Assembly: GCF_024372725.1 (NCBI RefSeq)
Contig: NZ_VOUA01000022.1
Span: 1-62,591, forward strand
Reading direction: 5' to 3'
DNA from: Methanosarcina sp. KYL-1
GTDB taxonomy: Archaea > Halobacteriota > Methanosarcinia > Methanosarcinales > Methanosarcinaceae
DNA: 62,591 nucleotides
Each line of letters opens with the position of its first letter. Position 1 is the stretch's first letter. Below are positions 16,862 through 25,910 of the stretch, piece by piece. Below the pieces are notes generated by a model. It saw only the letters and a list, made by a program, of their open reading frames with translations. It ran no database searches and was not told the DNA's origin. The position numbers and the translations under genes were made by a program.

Positions 16862-17110
16862 ATGATAGGTTACATTGCAGGCGCACTAACAACCATAGCT
16901 TTTGCCCCTCAGCTATTAAAGGCGCTGAGTACGAAATCCACAAAAGACGTATCCCTTCTGATGCTGCTCTGCTCAACACTGGGCATGGCTCTCTGGCTGC
17001 TTCACGGAATTCAGGTAAATGACCCTGCGCTTATCGTGGCAAACAGTGTGTCCCTGGTGCTGGCCTCCTCGCTTCTTGGTCTCAAACTTAAGAACGACTG
17101 TTTTAAATGA
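16862..17110 (+). CDS. SemiSWEET-type PQ-loop transporter
   Basis: 82 residues with three membrane helices, the size of a SemiSWEET half-transporter that works as a dimer. The PQ motif is present (TTIAFAPQLLKAL, about residue 18), and the third helix follows the conserved Asn-containing NDPALIVANSVSLVL. Known family members pass sugars or small solutes. GGGAGG at 16844-16849 serves as ribosome binding site. Confidence 0.88.
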   Translation: MIGYIAGALTTIAFAPQLLKALSTKSTKDVSLLMLLCSTLGMALWLLHGIQVNDPALIVANSVSLVLASSLLGLKLKNDCFK

Positions 17111-17189
17111 ATGCCAGTACATAATCTATGTTGGCTCTAAAAACGGATTGACAGTTTTAAGATACGAAAATAAATGTGAGAAAATAGGG

Positions 17190-17336
17190 GCCAATATATG
17201 GACCAGTATATAATCGTGAGTGAATAAGCGCGAGAAAATAATGGTCAGAATATAAATGTAAGTTAATATGCGTGAGAAAATAACGGTCAGAATGTAAATG
17301 TAAGGGGATGAAAGTCAGGATATAAAGGTGAGAAAA
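17190..17336. repeat. Imperfect ~42-bp repeats in the leader of the DUF5518 gene
   Basis: The block GAGAAAATAA.GGTCAGAAT.TAAATGTAAG occurs at 17232 and again at 17274. Shorter degenerate copies flank it (GTGAGAAAATAGGGGCC at ~17175; GTCAGGATATAAAGGTGAGAAAAG at ~17313). Confidence 0.75.
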
Positions 17337-17337
17337 G

Positions 17338-17694
17338 ATGGGTCAAACCTTAAAAGGTGCAGTAGTCGGGCTTGTCTGTACTTTAATCTTTTATTTCGTA
17401 CCCGCCGTAAATGCTATAGCTCCTCTTCTGGGGGGTCTGCTCGGAGGCTACGTAGCTGACGGCGGCTTCGGAGGAGGGCTGAAGTCCGGGCTTTTAATGA
17501 CGGTTCTTATGGTTTTTCCCGGTTTCATATTGGCGGGAGCCCTTGGGGCCGTGCTCTACGAAGTTCCGGTTCTCGGAGGCTTTGTGGCCGCTTCTACAAT
17601 TGTAATAACTCTGCTTATAGTGGCACATACTGCGGTTGTGGGTATCATCGGCTCGATAATTGGAGCTCTTGTTTCCGAAAAAAAGTTGGTCTGA
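17338..17694 (+). CDS. Small membrane protein, DUF5518-like
   Basis: 118 residues, four hydrophobic helices with Gly-rich packing (LLGGLLGGYVADGGFGGGLKSG; IIGSIIGALVSE). It fits the DUF5518 family of small archaeal membrane proteins of unknown function. The ATG at 17338 follows AAAGGTGAG. It has no clear functional neighbours. Confidence 0.75.
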   Translation: MGQTLKGAVVGLVCTLIFYFVPAVNAIAPLLGGLLGGYVADGGFGGGLKSGLLMTVLMVFPGFILAGALGAVLYEVPVLGGFVAASTIVITLLIVAHTAVVGIIGSIIGALVSEKKLV

Positions 17695-17872
17695 GACGTA
17701 GGCCTGAGACATAGGCCTGAGATTTCTCTAATTTATGGATTCTTAAAAAAAGATCAGGTTATGGCAGAACACCTGTGCCTTAAGCAGAACATGTCTGCCC
17801 AACCGCTTTTCTACTTTCTAATTGTGATTCGGCATACACAGCCACAACTTTCTGAAACAGGGGGGTCTGTTT

Positions 17873-18064
17873 TCAGAATTTCCTGGGTTTTCTGTGCTTT
17901 GGCAGGCAGTCCCTGCAGTAAACAGGTCTGTCCGGGTCTGGCATGAAAGGCACTTCTGTTTCTTGCCCGCAGTCCGAGCATGTTGCACGGTACATTTTGC
18001 GTGGCTCCCGGTCGTTCTGGTCAAAACCACCACGGCCTCTGCCCTGGAAACTTTTTCGTTCCAT
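17873..18064 (-). CDS. Small CxxC-x17-CxxC zinc-ribbon protein
   Basis: 63 residues from the ATG at 18064, which follows an AGGAGGT ribosome binding site at ideal spacing. The frame continues upstream to 18109, but without such a site. The N terminus is Arg/Gly-rich (GRGRGGFD), like an RNA-binding tail. The C terminus has Cys-SD-Cys, 17 residues, then Cys-RD-Cys, a known small zinc-binding domain, followed by a basic tail KHRKPRKF. A nucleic-acid-associated role is likely, but no partner is visible. Confidence 0.85.
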   Translation of the reverse strand: MERKSFQGRGRGGFDQNDREPRKMYRATCSDCGQETEVPFMPDPDRPVYCRDCLPKHRKPRKF

Positions 18065-18343
18065 CTGCTTACCTCCTCTTGTTATAATCCAATAATCCTG
18101 GAAACGCACTGGAATCGATGATTCCCGGGGATTCCTCTCCGACTATTGATTGGAGGGTGTATAACTTTCTTGAATAAGTACTTTTGCCCTGTTTTCAATC
18201 AGTTATTCTCCTCTGGAAGGCACCCGGCAAGGAATTCTTCCCTTTCTATTCCCGTAAATCCGGTCAAAAGAAAAGGCAAACTAAAAATCCGGTCAAAGGG
18301 AAAAAGGAATATGGGGTAAAGGAATTGAAAAAGTAATCCCTTC

Positions 18344-21300
18344 TCATTTCCTTATCTTCATAACTAAATATTCAGAGAGAATCAGGAAAATAGGCAGGGA
18401 AATTAACATCATGATTTTACTTATTCCCCCCGTTTTTCCCTCCTCATTACTTTCTTCTTTTTCCCCGCTTCCATTAATGACCCCTGATTTTCCTGACTTA
18501 TTCAGGCTACCGAGAGCTCCGTGGAGTTCGTCGTTTTCGACCAGGATCTCCTCTTCGGCTGTTTCCTCTTCAATCGTTTCCTCTTTTCCTGTGTATTCAG
18601 CTATTGCAAAGGAGGAATAGCCGGGAGTACTGGATTTGAAATAGGTACATTGTTTGTCTTCACCTACTTTTTCGGTATACAGGGGCTCCCATTTTTTGTC
18701 GTATCTCAGCATGCTGATCAGGGATTCGTTAATATCGTTATTTTCTATCCAGGCTTTCTCAACCTTGAACTCGATGTAGCCGTTCTCAAGAACTTCCGGC
18801 ATCCCAGCTCCACTATCTCCTACCCAGATGTTTACGTTTTTGTACACTTTTCCCGGCGCGGGAATCGAAGCCAGAGTGGTTTTTCCTTTGAGCACTTCTG
18901 CTATGGTTGTCGTTCTCTTAAAACTCCTCTTTGGGTCGAATTCGATGCAGGTAATGCAGGTTGCGTTTTCCACGAAATCAAACCTTACGTGATATCCGTA
19001 AATGATATATCTTGTTGAAAGTTCCTTGACCTGGACGTTTTTAGCAGGTTCCTTTGAACCTCCTCCCGAAACGCTGGGGGGTTTTGGCTTTTTCTTGCTA
19101 CCTCCGCTCCCAGAAGAAGCCACTTTCTTGGAAACCGTCACCGTTCTTTTTATTTCGTTGTTTGTTTCCCTGCTTTCAAAAACCGCATTTTCGGAATCCA
19201 CAACAACTCTTACTTCGAAATTTCCTTCCTTCTCCGGAATCCAGGTAAAAGTTCCTGTTGAGGTCTCACTCCCTGAAAGTGCCGGTACAGATAGGTTTCC
19301 TTCATATTCCCCAGCTATATAGTATTCAAGGTCTGCGGGTCCCGAGGTTACAGATCCCTCATTCTTTACGGTTACAGTGTACTCCACACTTTCTTCGGGT
19401 TTTGGATTTTGAGGTTTCCATGTAAGTGTTTCTATAATAAGGTCCGGGGACTCTTCAGCTTCGGCTTTCACGGTCACGTTCCTTACGATTTCATTATTCG
19501 CCTCATTGCTTTCAGGTACGTCATTTCCTGAATCTGCGACCACCCTTATCTCAATTTCTCCCTCATTCTCAGGAATCAGGGAAAATTCAGCTTTCACATC
19601 CTTCCCTGGTAAAAGGGCCGGTATGGAAATTTCTTCTCCGGAAGTTCCGTCGATATAGTACATTGCAGTGCTGCTTTGGGCGGGCTCCGTTCCCAGGTTC
19701 CTTACTGTCAGAGCAAAGTTTAAGGTTTTTCCGGGTTCAGCCTCAACCGGCTCCCAGGACAGTTCTTCGATTACAAGGTCTGAAGATGCTTGTTCCTCTA
19801 CTACTATTATTGTCCCGGCCTTTTCGTTGTTTCCTTCATTGCTTTCAAAAACCCTGTCCTCGGGATCTACCCTGGCCCGGATCTCTTCTGTTCCTCCCTT
19901 TTCCGGGGTCCATGAAACTGAAATTGAGGTTTCCGATCCAGGATCCAGTTCTCTTACTTCTCTTTCCCCTTCAGTTCCGCCAACCTCATACTCCAGGTTC
20001 GTTTCTCCCGACCTCTCCGTTCCCAGGTTCCTTACTGTTATGGTGATGCTTATTGCTTCTCCGGGCTTCGAAATGAACGGCTCCCAGGAAAGATCTTCTA
20101 TTACAAGGTCTGAAGATGCTTGTTCCTCTACTACTGTTATTGTCCCTGTCTTTTCGTTGTTTCCTTCATTGCTTTCAAAAACCCGGTCATTGGGGTCTAC
20201 CCTGGCCCGGATCTCTTCTGTTCCTCCTGTCCCGGGGGTCCATGAAACTGAAATTGAGGTCTCCGAACCAGGATCCAGTTCTCTTACTTCTCTTTCCCCT
20301 TCAGTTCCGCCTACCTCGTATTCCAGGTCCGTTTCTCCCGACCTCTCGGTTCCCAGGTTCCTTACTGTTATGGTGATGCTTACTGTCTCTCCCTGGTCCG
20401 GGACAACCGGTTCCCATGAAATATTTTCGATTACAAGGTCCGGAAATGTCTTTTTTTCTACTATTATTGATCCGGTTTCTTCGTTGTTCCCTTCATCACT
20501 TTCAAAAACCAGATCCTTGGGATCTACCCTGGCCCGGATCTCCGCCGTCCCTCCTGTTTCCGGGGTCCATGAAAATGAAATTGAGGTCTCCGAATCAGGA
20601 TCCAGTTCTCTTACTTCTCTTTCCCCTTCAGTTCCGCCTACCTCGTACTCCAGGTCCGTTTCTCCCGACCTTTCCGTTCCCTGGTTCTTTACTGTTACAG
20701 TGATGCTTACTGTCTCTTCCGGTTCAGGATTTTCCGGCTGCCAGGTGATTTTTTCTATTACCAGGTCCGGAGATTTCTGGTTATACACGTTTACGAACTC
20801 TATTTTTTCATTGTTCCATTCATTACTTTCATAAACAAGATTATCGGGATCTACCTCTACCCCTATCATCACCGTTTCTTCTCTTTTCGGAATCCAGGGA
20901 AATGACATGGAAATACTTGATTCTGGAGGTATTTCAGGTACTTTTTCCTCTCCTTTCTCAGTTCCGTCAATACCACTGATATAGTAAACCAGATCCGTAC
21001 TTGCCGACTTTTCTTTTCCCTCATTCTTAACTATCACTTCAATATTTGCTGCCTTTTCTGGTTCCGGATTGGCCGGTTCGCAGGAAATCGTTTCGACTAC
21101 AAGGTCTGGATCTCCCCCATTTTTTGAAGTTATGAAGTATGTCTCTTCATTATTTTCTTCATCACTTTCAATAACGGACTCTTCGGTGTCCGCCTGTACC
21201 TTTATTTCCACCGTTCCTTCGGTTTCCGGAACCACTGTAAATGATATTGAATCACTCGATCCCGGGTGGAGTCCCCGTATCTCCTCATCCCCTGCGTAAT

Positions 21301-21640
21301 TTCCATCTCCATAATATTCAAGGCCCGATAAACCCCACACCTGTATATCGTCCCCGCTTATGAAGCACGCGAGATTAGTCCTTCCCGACCTTCTTATTCC
21401 CTGGTTCTTTACCGTTACAGTGACCCTCACCTGTTCTCCTGGTTCAGGTTCGACCGGTTCACAGGAAACCGATTCGATTACCAGGTCCGGGAGTGCTTCA
21501 TTGTCGGATGAATTTCCTCCGTTTATGGGAGATTCATCCTCCTCTCCTGCAGATGCTGCCCCCAATATAATTACAAGAAATACAAGAGTTATCAGTGATA
21601 CGGCTGTAAATGGCTAAAAATAAGTGGCCTTAATTTTCAT
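18344..21640 (-). CDS. Seven-repeat CARDB surface protein with PGF-pre-PGF domain; in-frame TAG in the signal peptide
   Basis: From the ATG at 21640 the frame reads MKIKATYF, then TAG (21616-21614), then 17 codons to the TTG at 21565 and on without a stop to 18344: about 1098 residues if TAG is read. Only this longer form has a full signal peptide: Lys near the start, then SLITLVFLVIILGAASAG. Seven CARDB beta-sandwich repeats of ~108 residues each begin (P/S)DL(V/I)(I/V)E. They are followed by a basic Ser/Gly/Lys/Pro linker, a PGF-pre-PGF domain (STRYIIYGYHVRFDF ... SSFAIAEY) and an acidic tail. The C-terminal membrane helix and basic end anchor it, although no PGF tripeptide is present. Without TAG readthrough, a TTG start would give a truncated signal. 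Confidence 0.85.
19775..20770 (-). repeat. Three near-identical CARDB-coding repeats
   Basis: The block CTACCCTGGCCCGG and its surroundings recur at 19867, 20197 and 20524 (periods of 330 and 327 bp) with high DNA identity. The other CARDB units in the same gene are much more diverged. Confidence 0.85.
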
Positions 21641-21820
21641 TATCTACTGCCCCCCCAACCAGATATGGAAATATCTGCTCCATATCTAACTTATAAAAAA
21701 GGTAATTATATAAGTCATAGAAAGAAAGCGCCGTATTTTTTTTTCTGAACAAAGATCTAATCACCAGTTCAGTTCCAAAAACCTGTCCGGTCCTGAAATT
21801 TACGCGCCGTTATCTTAAGA

Positions 21821-21940
21821 ATTCCTTTTAATTCCTTTTAATTCCTTTTAATTCCTTTTAATTCCTTTTAATTCCTTTTAATTCCTTTTAATTCCTTTTA
21901 ATTCCTTTTAATTCCTTTTAATTCCTTTTAATTCCTTTTA
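21821..21940. repeat. 10-bp tandem repeat, twelve copies
   Basis: Twelve perfect copies of ATTCCTTTTA (21821-21940). The last three copies overlap the 3' end of the small membrane protein gene and encode its last residues. Confidence 0.97.
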
Positions 21941-22127
21941 ATTCATCTATTTCGCTGCCGTAAACCATCCGGAGCAAGCCAAGTAAGACTCCGATTCCGG
22001 CTCCTAGAAGAATCCCGATTTTTACATCCCCTAACAAAATTCCTATTCCACTCCCAAGCAGCCAGCCGCCAACAAAAGCAATTTCCGCATCCGAGTTTTT
22101 CTGATCCCCTTCTTTTTGTTCCCCCAT
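21918..22127 (-). CDS. Small glycine-zipper membrane protein
   Basis: 69 residues. A charged N terminus (EQKEGDQKNSD) is followed by two Gly-rich hydrophobic stretches with GxxxG-like spacing (GGWLLGSGIGILLG; GILLGAGIGVLLGLL) and a charged tail. The last residues (ELKGIKRN) and the stop are encoded by the 10-bp array, so the C terminus is set by the repeat phase. Start chosen at the ATG at 22127. No named family recognised. Confidence 0.6.
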   Translation of the reverse strand: MGEQKEGDQKNSDAEIAFVGGWLLGSGIGILLGDVKIGILLGAGIGVLLGLLRMVYGSEIDELKGIKRN

Positions 22128-22301
22128 GGAAGAAGATTGGTCTCGGGAACACTTATATCTATCATGGTATATTTTTTGGGAATACGGTTACAGCAGGCTT
22201 TTTCTCGGTTTGGTACTACTCGGTTTGGAACTGGCAGGTTTAATGGTAAAGTATAGTACTATCCGGTTCGGTACGATTCTGTTCTTTATTGCAGTTCCTT
22301 A

Positions 22302-22847
22302 TTATATTCGATTATACTCGAAATTCCATATCGGAATCCCTTCAACTTCCCCTTTTTCCAGGTGTTCCAGTTCATGGGCTGCGCTGTATGCCGGGGTGCC
22401 TTTCAGCTCGATACTCTTTTTCTTTAATTCCCTTACTTTTATTATTCTTAAGCCCGGGTTTACTTCTGCAAGGATGGTCCTCCTTGCCTTCAGGGTTATG
22501 CGGTAAGGCCTTGTTACGAGTTCTCTTTCCCCTTTATTCCCGCATTTTTCCAGCCTGTAAACGGTTCCTTCCTCTTCTACGAGCTCGGGGTCCAGGAAGA
22601 AGTATATCTTTTCCAGGGTGTAACCGGCCATGTTCTCTTCATCATAGAAGGTTATGACATCCTTTACGGCAATGCTTCTCATTTCTTCAGTGGCGTAACT
22701 CCAGGAACCTCCGGATTTTAGTGAAAGCAGCAGGGGCAGAAACATGTCTTCCTGGACCCCGAAACTCAAAAGGATTTTTCTTTCCTCAGCCGAAAACTTG
22801 AAAATTGCCTTTATATCTTCGGCGCTCATGATTTTTTCTATGTCCAT
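22302..22847 (-). CDS. Peptide-deformylase-like metalloprotein
   Basis: 181 residues from the ATG at 22847, preceded by GGGGGT; a TTG six codons upstream is the alternative. The C-terminal half follows the deformylase order: FLDPELVEEEG, then EKCGN where deformylases have EGCLS (metal Cys), then RPYRITLKA, then AAHELEHLEKGE for the HExxH metal motif (about residues 157-166). The first deformylase motif (GxGLAAxQ) is not recognisable, and an N-terminal ~60 residues are unfamiliar. Archaea do not start proteins with formyl-Met, so the substrate is probably different. Confidence 0.65.
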   Translation of the reverse strand: MDIEKIMSAEDIKAIFKFSAEERKILLSFGVQEDMFLPLLLSLKSGGSWSYATEEMRSIAVKDVITFYDEENMAGYTLEKIYFFLDPELVEEEGTVYRLEKCGNKGERELVTRPYRITLKARRTILAEVNPGLRIIKVRELKKKSIELKGTPAYSAAHELEHLEKGEVEGIPIWNFEYNRI

Positions 22848-23052
22848 GTGTACCCCCGTTTTCAAGGATTGGATATCGAAGTTTATTTATCTTTCCTCTC
22901 ATTGTGTATTAAAGGTGAATTGTGTATTAAAGTGAATATTCTGCCGATAATTTCTCCTCTGCCCTGATCTCTCTGATTTACAATGTTTTCTTTGCATTTT
23001 GATTTTCTCCAAGCGTCTTCGGTTTTTTTTCAATTTTTGTGAGGTCTCTTCT

Positions 23053-23511
23053 ATGTATGAAGAAAAAATGAAAAACTATATTTCCGTGAAAAAGGTTCAG
23101 GCCGAACACTTGAGTTTTGCCACTTCCTGCCATTCGGTTGAGGAAGCTGCTGAAACGTCAGGGGCTTCTCCTGATGATTTCGTAAAAAGCATTTGTCTCC
23201 TTGATTCAAAGGGGAATCTCATTGTGGGAGTTGTCAGGGGCAAAGACCGTGTAAGCACTTCGAGAGTTGGAAAACTCCTCGAGATAGAAAGGCCCAGTCC
23301 GGCCCTCCCCGAAGAAATCCTTGAAAAAACCGGTTACCCTTGTGGAGGTACCCCTCCTTTCGGGTACGAAGCTCTCTTTTTGATAGACCTGGCGGTTATG
23401 GAAATGAAGGTGGTTTATGCAGGCGGCGGGTCAGAGACTTCTCTTCTAAAGGTTTCTCCCCATGAGCTGCAAAGGGCAAATGGTGGTAAAATCGTAAGGA
23501 TACGTAAGTGA
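23053..23511 (+). CDS. YbaK/ProX-type aminoacyl-tRNA deacylase-like protein
   Basis: 152 residues from the ATG at 23053, which follows GAGGTC; the frame opens earlier at 22999. The YbaK fold signatures are present: SVEEAAETSGASPDDFVKSICLLD (the conserved Lys is in VKS), VVRGKDRVSTSRVGKLL, and CGGTPPFGY for the Gly/Pro loop. Relatives hydrolyse mischarged tRNAs such as Cys-tRNA(Pro) or Ala-tRNA(Pro). It stands alone, divergent from the deformylase-like gene. Confidence 0.88.
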   Translation: MYEEKMKNYISVKKVQAEHLSFATSCHSVEEAAETSGASPDDFVKSICLLDSKGNLIVGVVRGKDRVSTSRVGKLLEIERPSPALPEEILEKTGYPCGGTPPFGYEALFLIDLAVMEMKVVYAGGGSETSLLKVSPHELQRANGGKIVRIRK

Positions 23512-23576
23512 AATAACTTATTCAGTACACAAAAAAGAAAAAAGTAGGTGATGGAGGTAAAAAACGGTAGAAAAGC

Positions 23577-24749
23577 TCAGACGATCAGGTACTTGCTTTC
23601 CTTGATCTGAGCTTTACTGTCCACGCCGAGGATTCCTGCAATCTCAACGCCTTCGCCTCCCACTTCGGCAAGCTGGGTGTAGATTTCGGCTTTTGTGATA
23701 TACTTTTCTGTCCTCGTGCCATCGGCTTCTTCCATCTTGATGGTGATTTCCTCTTTGTTGTGCCCCTTTGTCAGGCATTCCTGAACGATTGCCCCGTACT
23801 GCTCGGCGATAACCTTCAGGCAGTCAAAGATCTGGTTGTTGGACACGGCATCTTCTTCGTCGAGGAGAATTTTTGAAAGGAAATAGCTGCGGATGTTTGT
23901 CTTGAGGTAGGCCTGTACTTTTTCCGGGATTTTTGCCAGGCTCCCCATGTCAACAAGTGAGCCAAGTTCCTTGTCGGCGGTGATTTCCTTATCGTCTTCG
24001 TACACAAAGTACTTCAGTTCCCCGCCTTCTATCCTGAACTTCCGGTTTGCTTTTTTGTTTTCAAGGGTAATGCGGATATTTTTCTGGCTGTCATACTCCA
24101 CGGAGCTTACAAGAAAATCCGAAATATCAAGCATCTTTATTTTTTCTTCCTTCCGGATGAGCCCTGTTCTGGTCCTGCCGGGCAGGCTCAGACTTCCGAT
24201 AAGTTTCTCAACTGTCAGGGATTCTTCTGCAAATACCAGTTTATACACGTATTGCAGGCCTGAAACCGAGCCTTCCATTTCTCCGGAAATACCGTTTCCA
24301 TTTGCGGAAAGCTCAAAGTTCTTTTCGGCTCCGTAGACCCCGGAGATTAAAAACAGGGTGAGTATATCCAGGATTTTCTCTTCAATTCTCTGATATTCCT
24401 GAGCGGCTCCACTTCCTATTTTTTTGGATTCTGACTCGAGTAATTCTCTTTTTTGCCCTATGTTTTCACTGCACTTTGAAAGTACTGCATCTACACAGGG
24501 CCTGACTTCTTCCGTATTTACTTCATCAGCAAGTTTTTTTACCATATAGTTGAACTTTTCTTCAAAAACGTTCAGGCTTTTGATTTTATTGTTAAGTGCC
24601 AGGATTGCTTCTTTGTTCTTGCACTTGAGTTCAATTATTGAGTTTTCCAGAGGGATCACTCTCGCCGTGATCTCTATAAATACTTTCAGATCCTCAATGA
24701 AATCCCTCTGTATAGGTAGTTCCGTGGAGTCCTGATAGATATACTTCAT
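23577..24749 (-). CDS. Unknown 390-residue protein with helical N terminus
   Basis: I do not recognise the family. Residues 1-135 are Lys/Glu-rich and predicted helical with heptad-like spacing (ENSIIELKCKNKEAILALNNKIKSL; KRELLESESKKIGSG). The rest mixes beta-rich stretches and helices (FLVSSVEYDSQKNIRITLENK; NIRSYFLSKILLDEEDAVSN). No signal peptide or membrane helix is evident, so it is probably cytoplasmic. It is convergent with the YbaK-like gene and lies 164 bp after tyrS, so it may be read with the tyrS cluster or alone. Base and codon use look like the neighbours. Confidence 0.75.
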   Translation of the reverse strand: MKYIYQDSTELPIQRDFIEDLKVFIEITARVIPLENSIIELKCKNKEAILALNNKIKSLNVFEEKFNYMVKKLADEVNTEEVRPCVDAVLSKCSENIGQKRELLESESKKIGSGAAQEYQRIEEKILDILTLFLISGVYGAEKNFELSANGNGISGEMEGSVSGLQYVYKLVFAEESLTVEKLIGSLSLPGRTRTGLIRKEEKIKMLDISDFLVSSVEYDSQKNIRITLENKKANRKFRIEGGELKYFVYEDDKEITADKELGSLVDMGSLAKIPEKVQAYLKTNIRSYFLSKILLDEEDAVSNNQIFDCLKVIAEQYGAIVQECLTKGHNKEEITIKMEEADGTRTEKYITKAEIYTQLAEVGGEGVEIAGILGVDSKAQIKESKYLIV

Positions 24750-24913
24750 AAACGCACCCTGAATATCTAAACAAACCCTTCAAATATTCTATGTTCTGGA
24801 TCTATTTAATATTTTATCCAAGAGCTATTGTGATTTTCCAAAAGTGTTTTCCTCTCCCAGAAGTTCCGGTCTTATCCGGGGGGTCAGGCCGGAGCCGGAA
24901 CTTTGCAGGATGA

Positions 24914-25867
24914 TCAGAGTAAAACCTTTCTGACGGGGTCGAGGATCTCGTTTATGTACTTTGCGGCTGCGTTTTTAAGATCCATGGGATGCACGTTTTC
25001 GGCTGCAAAGGCGCTTTCCATTTCAGCGTAGCTGGAGTATGTAAGGTCTCCTCCGAATTTCTCAGGCCTTTCGATGACAATTTTCTCATATCTCGGGAAG
25101 ATGTGGTAGCGGAATAGCGCCAGGATCGGGTTTTCTTCCGTGTCCCCCATCTTGCAGAAGGCTTTCTTAAACTTTTTCTGGATTTCTTCTTCCGTATCGT
25201 CCACGGAAATGAAATTGTCCTTTGAAGATGCCATCTTTGTCCCGTCGAGCCCGAGGAGGATCGGCGTGTGGATGCAGATCGGAGTTTCAAACCCGAGGCT
25301 CTTCAGGTTTTCGCGGGCAAGCATGTGGATCTTCCTCTGGTCGATGCCTCCCACGGCTATGTCCACATCGAGCATTGCAATGTCAATAGCCTGCATCAGG
25401 GGGTATACCATCTGGGAAACCGTGGGGTCATCCATGGCGCGCCCGACTTCGTCCATACTTCTCCTTGCCCTGTTCAGGGTCACCGCTCTTGAAAGTTTGA
25501 GGACGTTTAACATGTATTCGGCCCCAAGCTGGTAGTCCGAACCGTACACAAAGTCGGTTTTTTCTGCGTCAAGCCCGAGGGCAATAAAGCAGCGCCTGTT
25601 GTAGTCTGCAATCTTCCGGACCTCTTCAAGCGTGCCTTTTCTGTTCAGGTAGGCATGCACGTCTGCCAGCAGGACAGTAATCTTGAATCCTGCGTTTTGC
25701 AAATCGATTAACTTGTTTACGGTAAGGACGTGCCCCATGTGAATCTTCCCGCTGGGCTCGTATCCCACGTAGGCGCGGGGGGCTTCCTTTTTCTTAAGAA
25801 GTTCTTCAAGTTCTTCTTCAGTTACGATTTCCTGAACGTTTCTTTTTATAAGCTCAAGTCTGTCCAT
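24914..25867 (-). CDS. tyrS: Tyrosyl-tRNA synthetase
   Basis: 317 residues, the archaeal/eukaryal short form. Class I synthetase with the HIGH box as HMGH (GYEPSGKIHMGHVL, about residue 43) and the KMSKS box as KMASSK (about residue 211). Tyrosine-binding residues are in YVGYEPSG and in the segment YPLMQAIDIAMLDVDIAVGGIDQRKIHM. It charges tRNA-Tyr. It is the third gene of the minus-strand PRC-barrel, thg1, tyrS cluster, with a 43-bp gap after thg1. Confidence 0.96.
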   Translation of the reverse strand: MDRLELIKRNVQEIVTEEELEELLKKKEAPRAYVGYEPSGKIHMGHVLTVNKLIDLQNAGFKITVLLADVHAYLNRKGTLEEVRKIADYNRRCFIALGLDAEKTDFVYGSDYQLGAEYMLNVLKLSRAVTLNRARRSMDEVGRAMDDPTVSQMVYPLMQAIDIAMLDVDIAVGGIDQRKIHMLARENLKSLGFETPICIHTPILLGLDGTKMASSKDNFISVDDTEEEIQKKFKKAFCKMGDTEENPILALFRYHIFPRYEKIVIERPEKFGGDLTYSSYAEMESAFAAENVHPMDLKNAAAKYINEILDPVRKVLL

Positions 25868-25910
25868 TGCCTCTACATTCCTGCTTTTTATTTTTCTTAT
25901 TCTGAAAATC

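Noticed and set aside
19668-20834. Long plus-strand open frame of 388 codons
   Set aside because: It lies antisense to the CARDB repeats, is Ser/Pro/Leu-rich in a repeating pattern and only mirrors the repeated gene.
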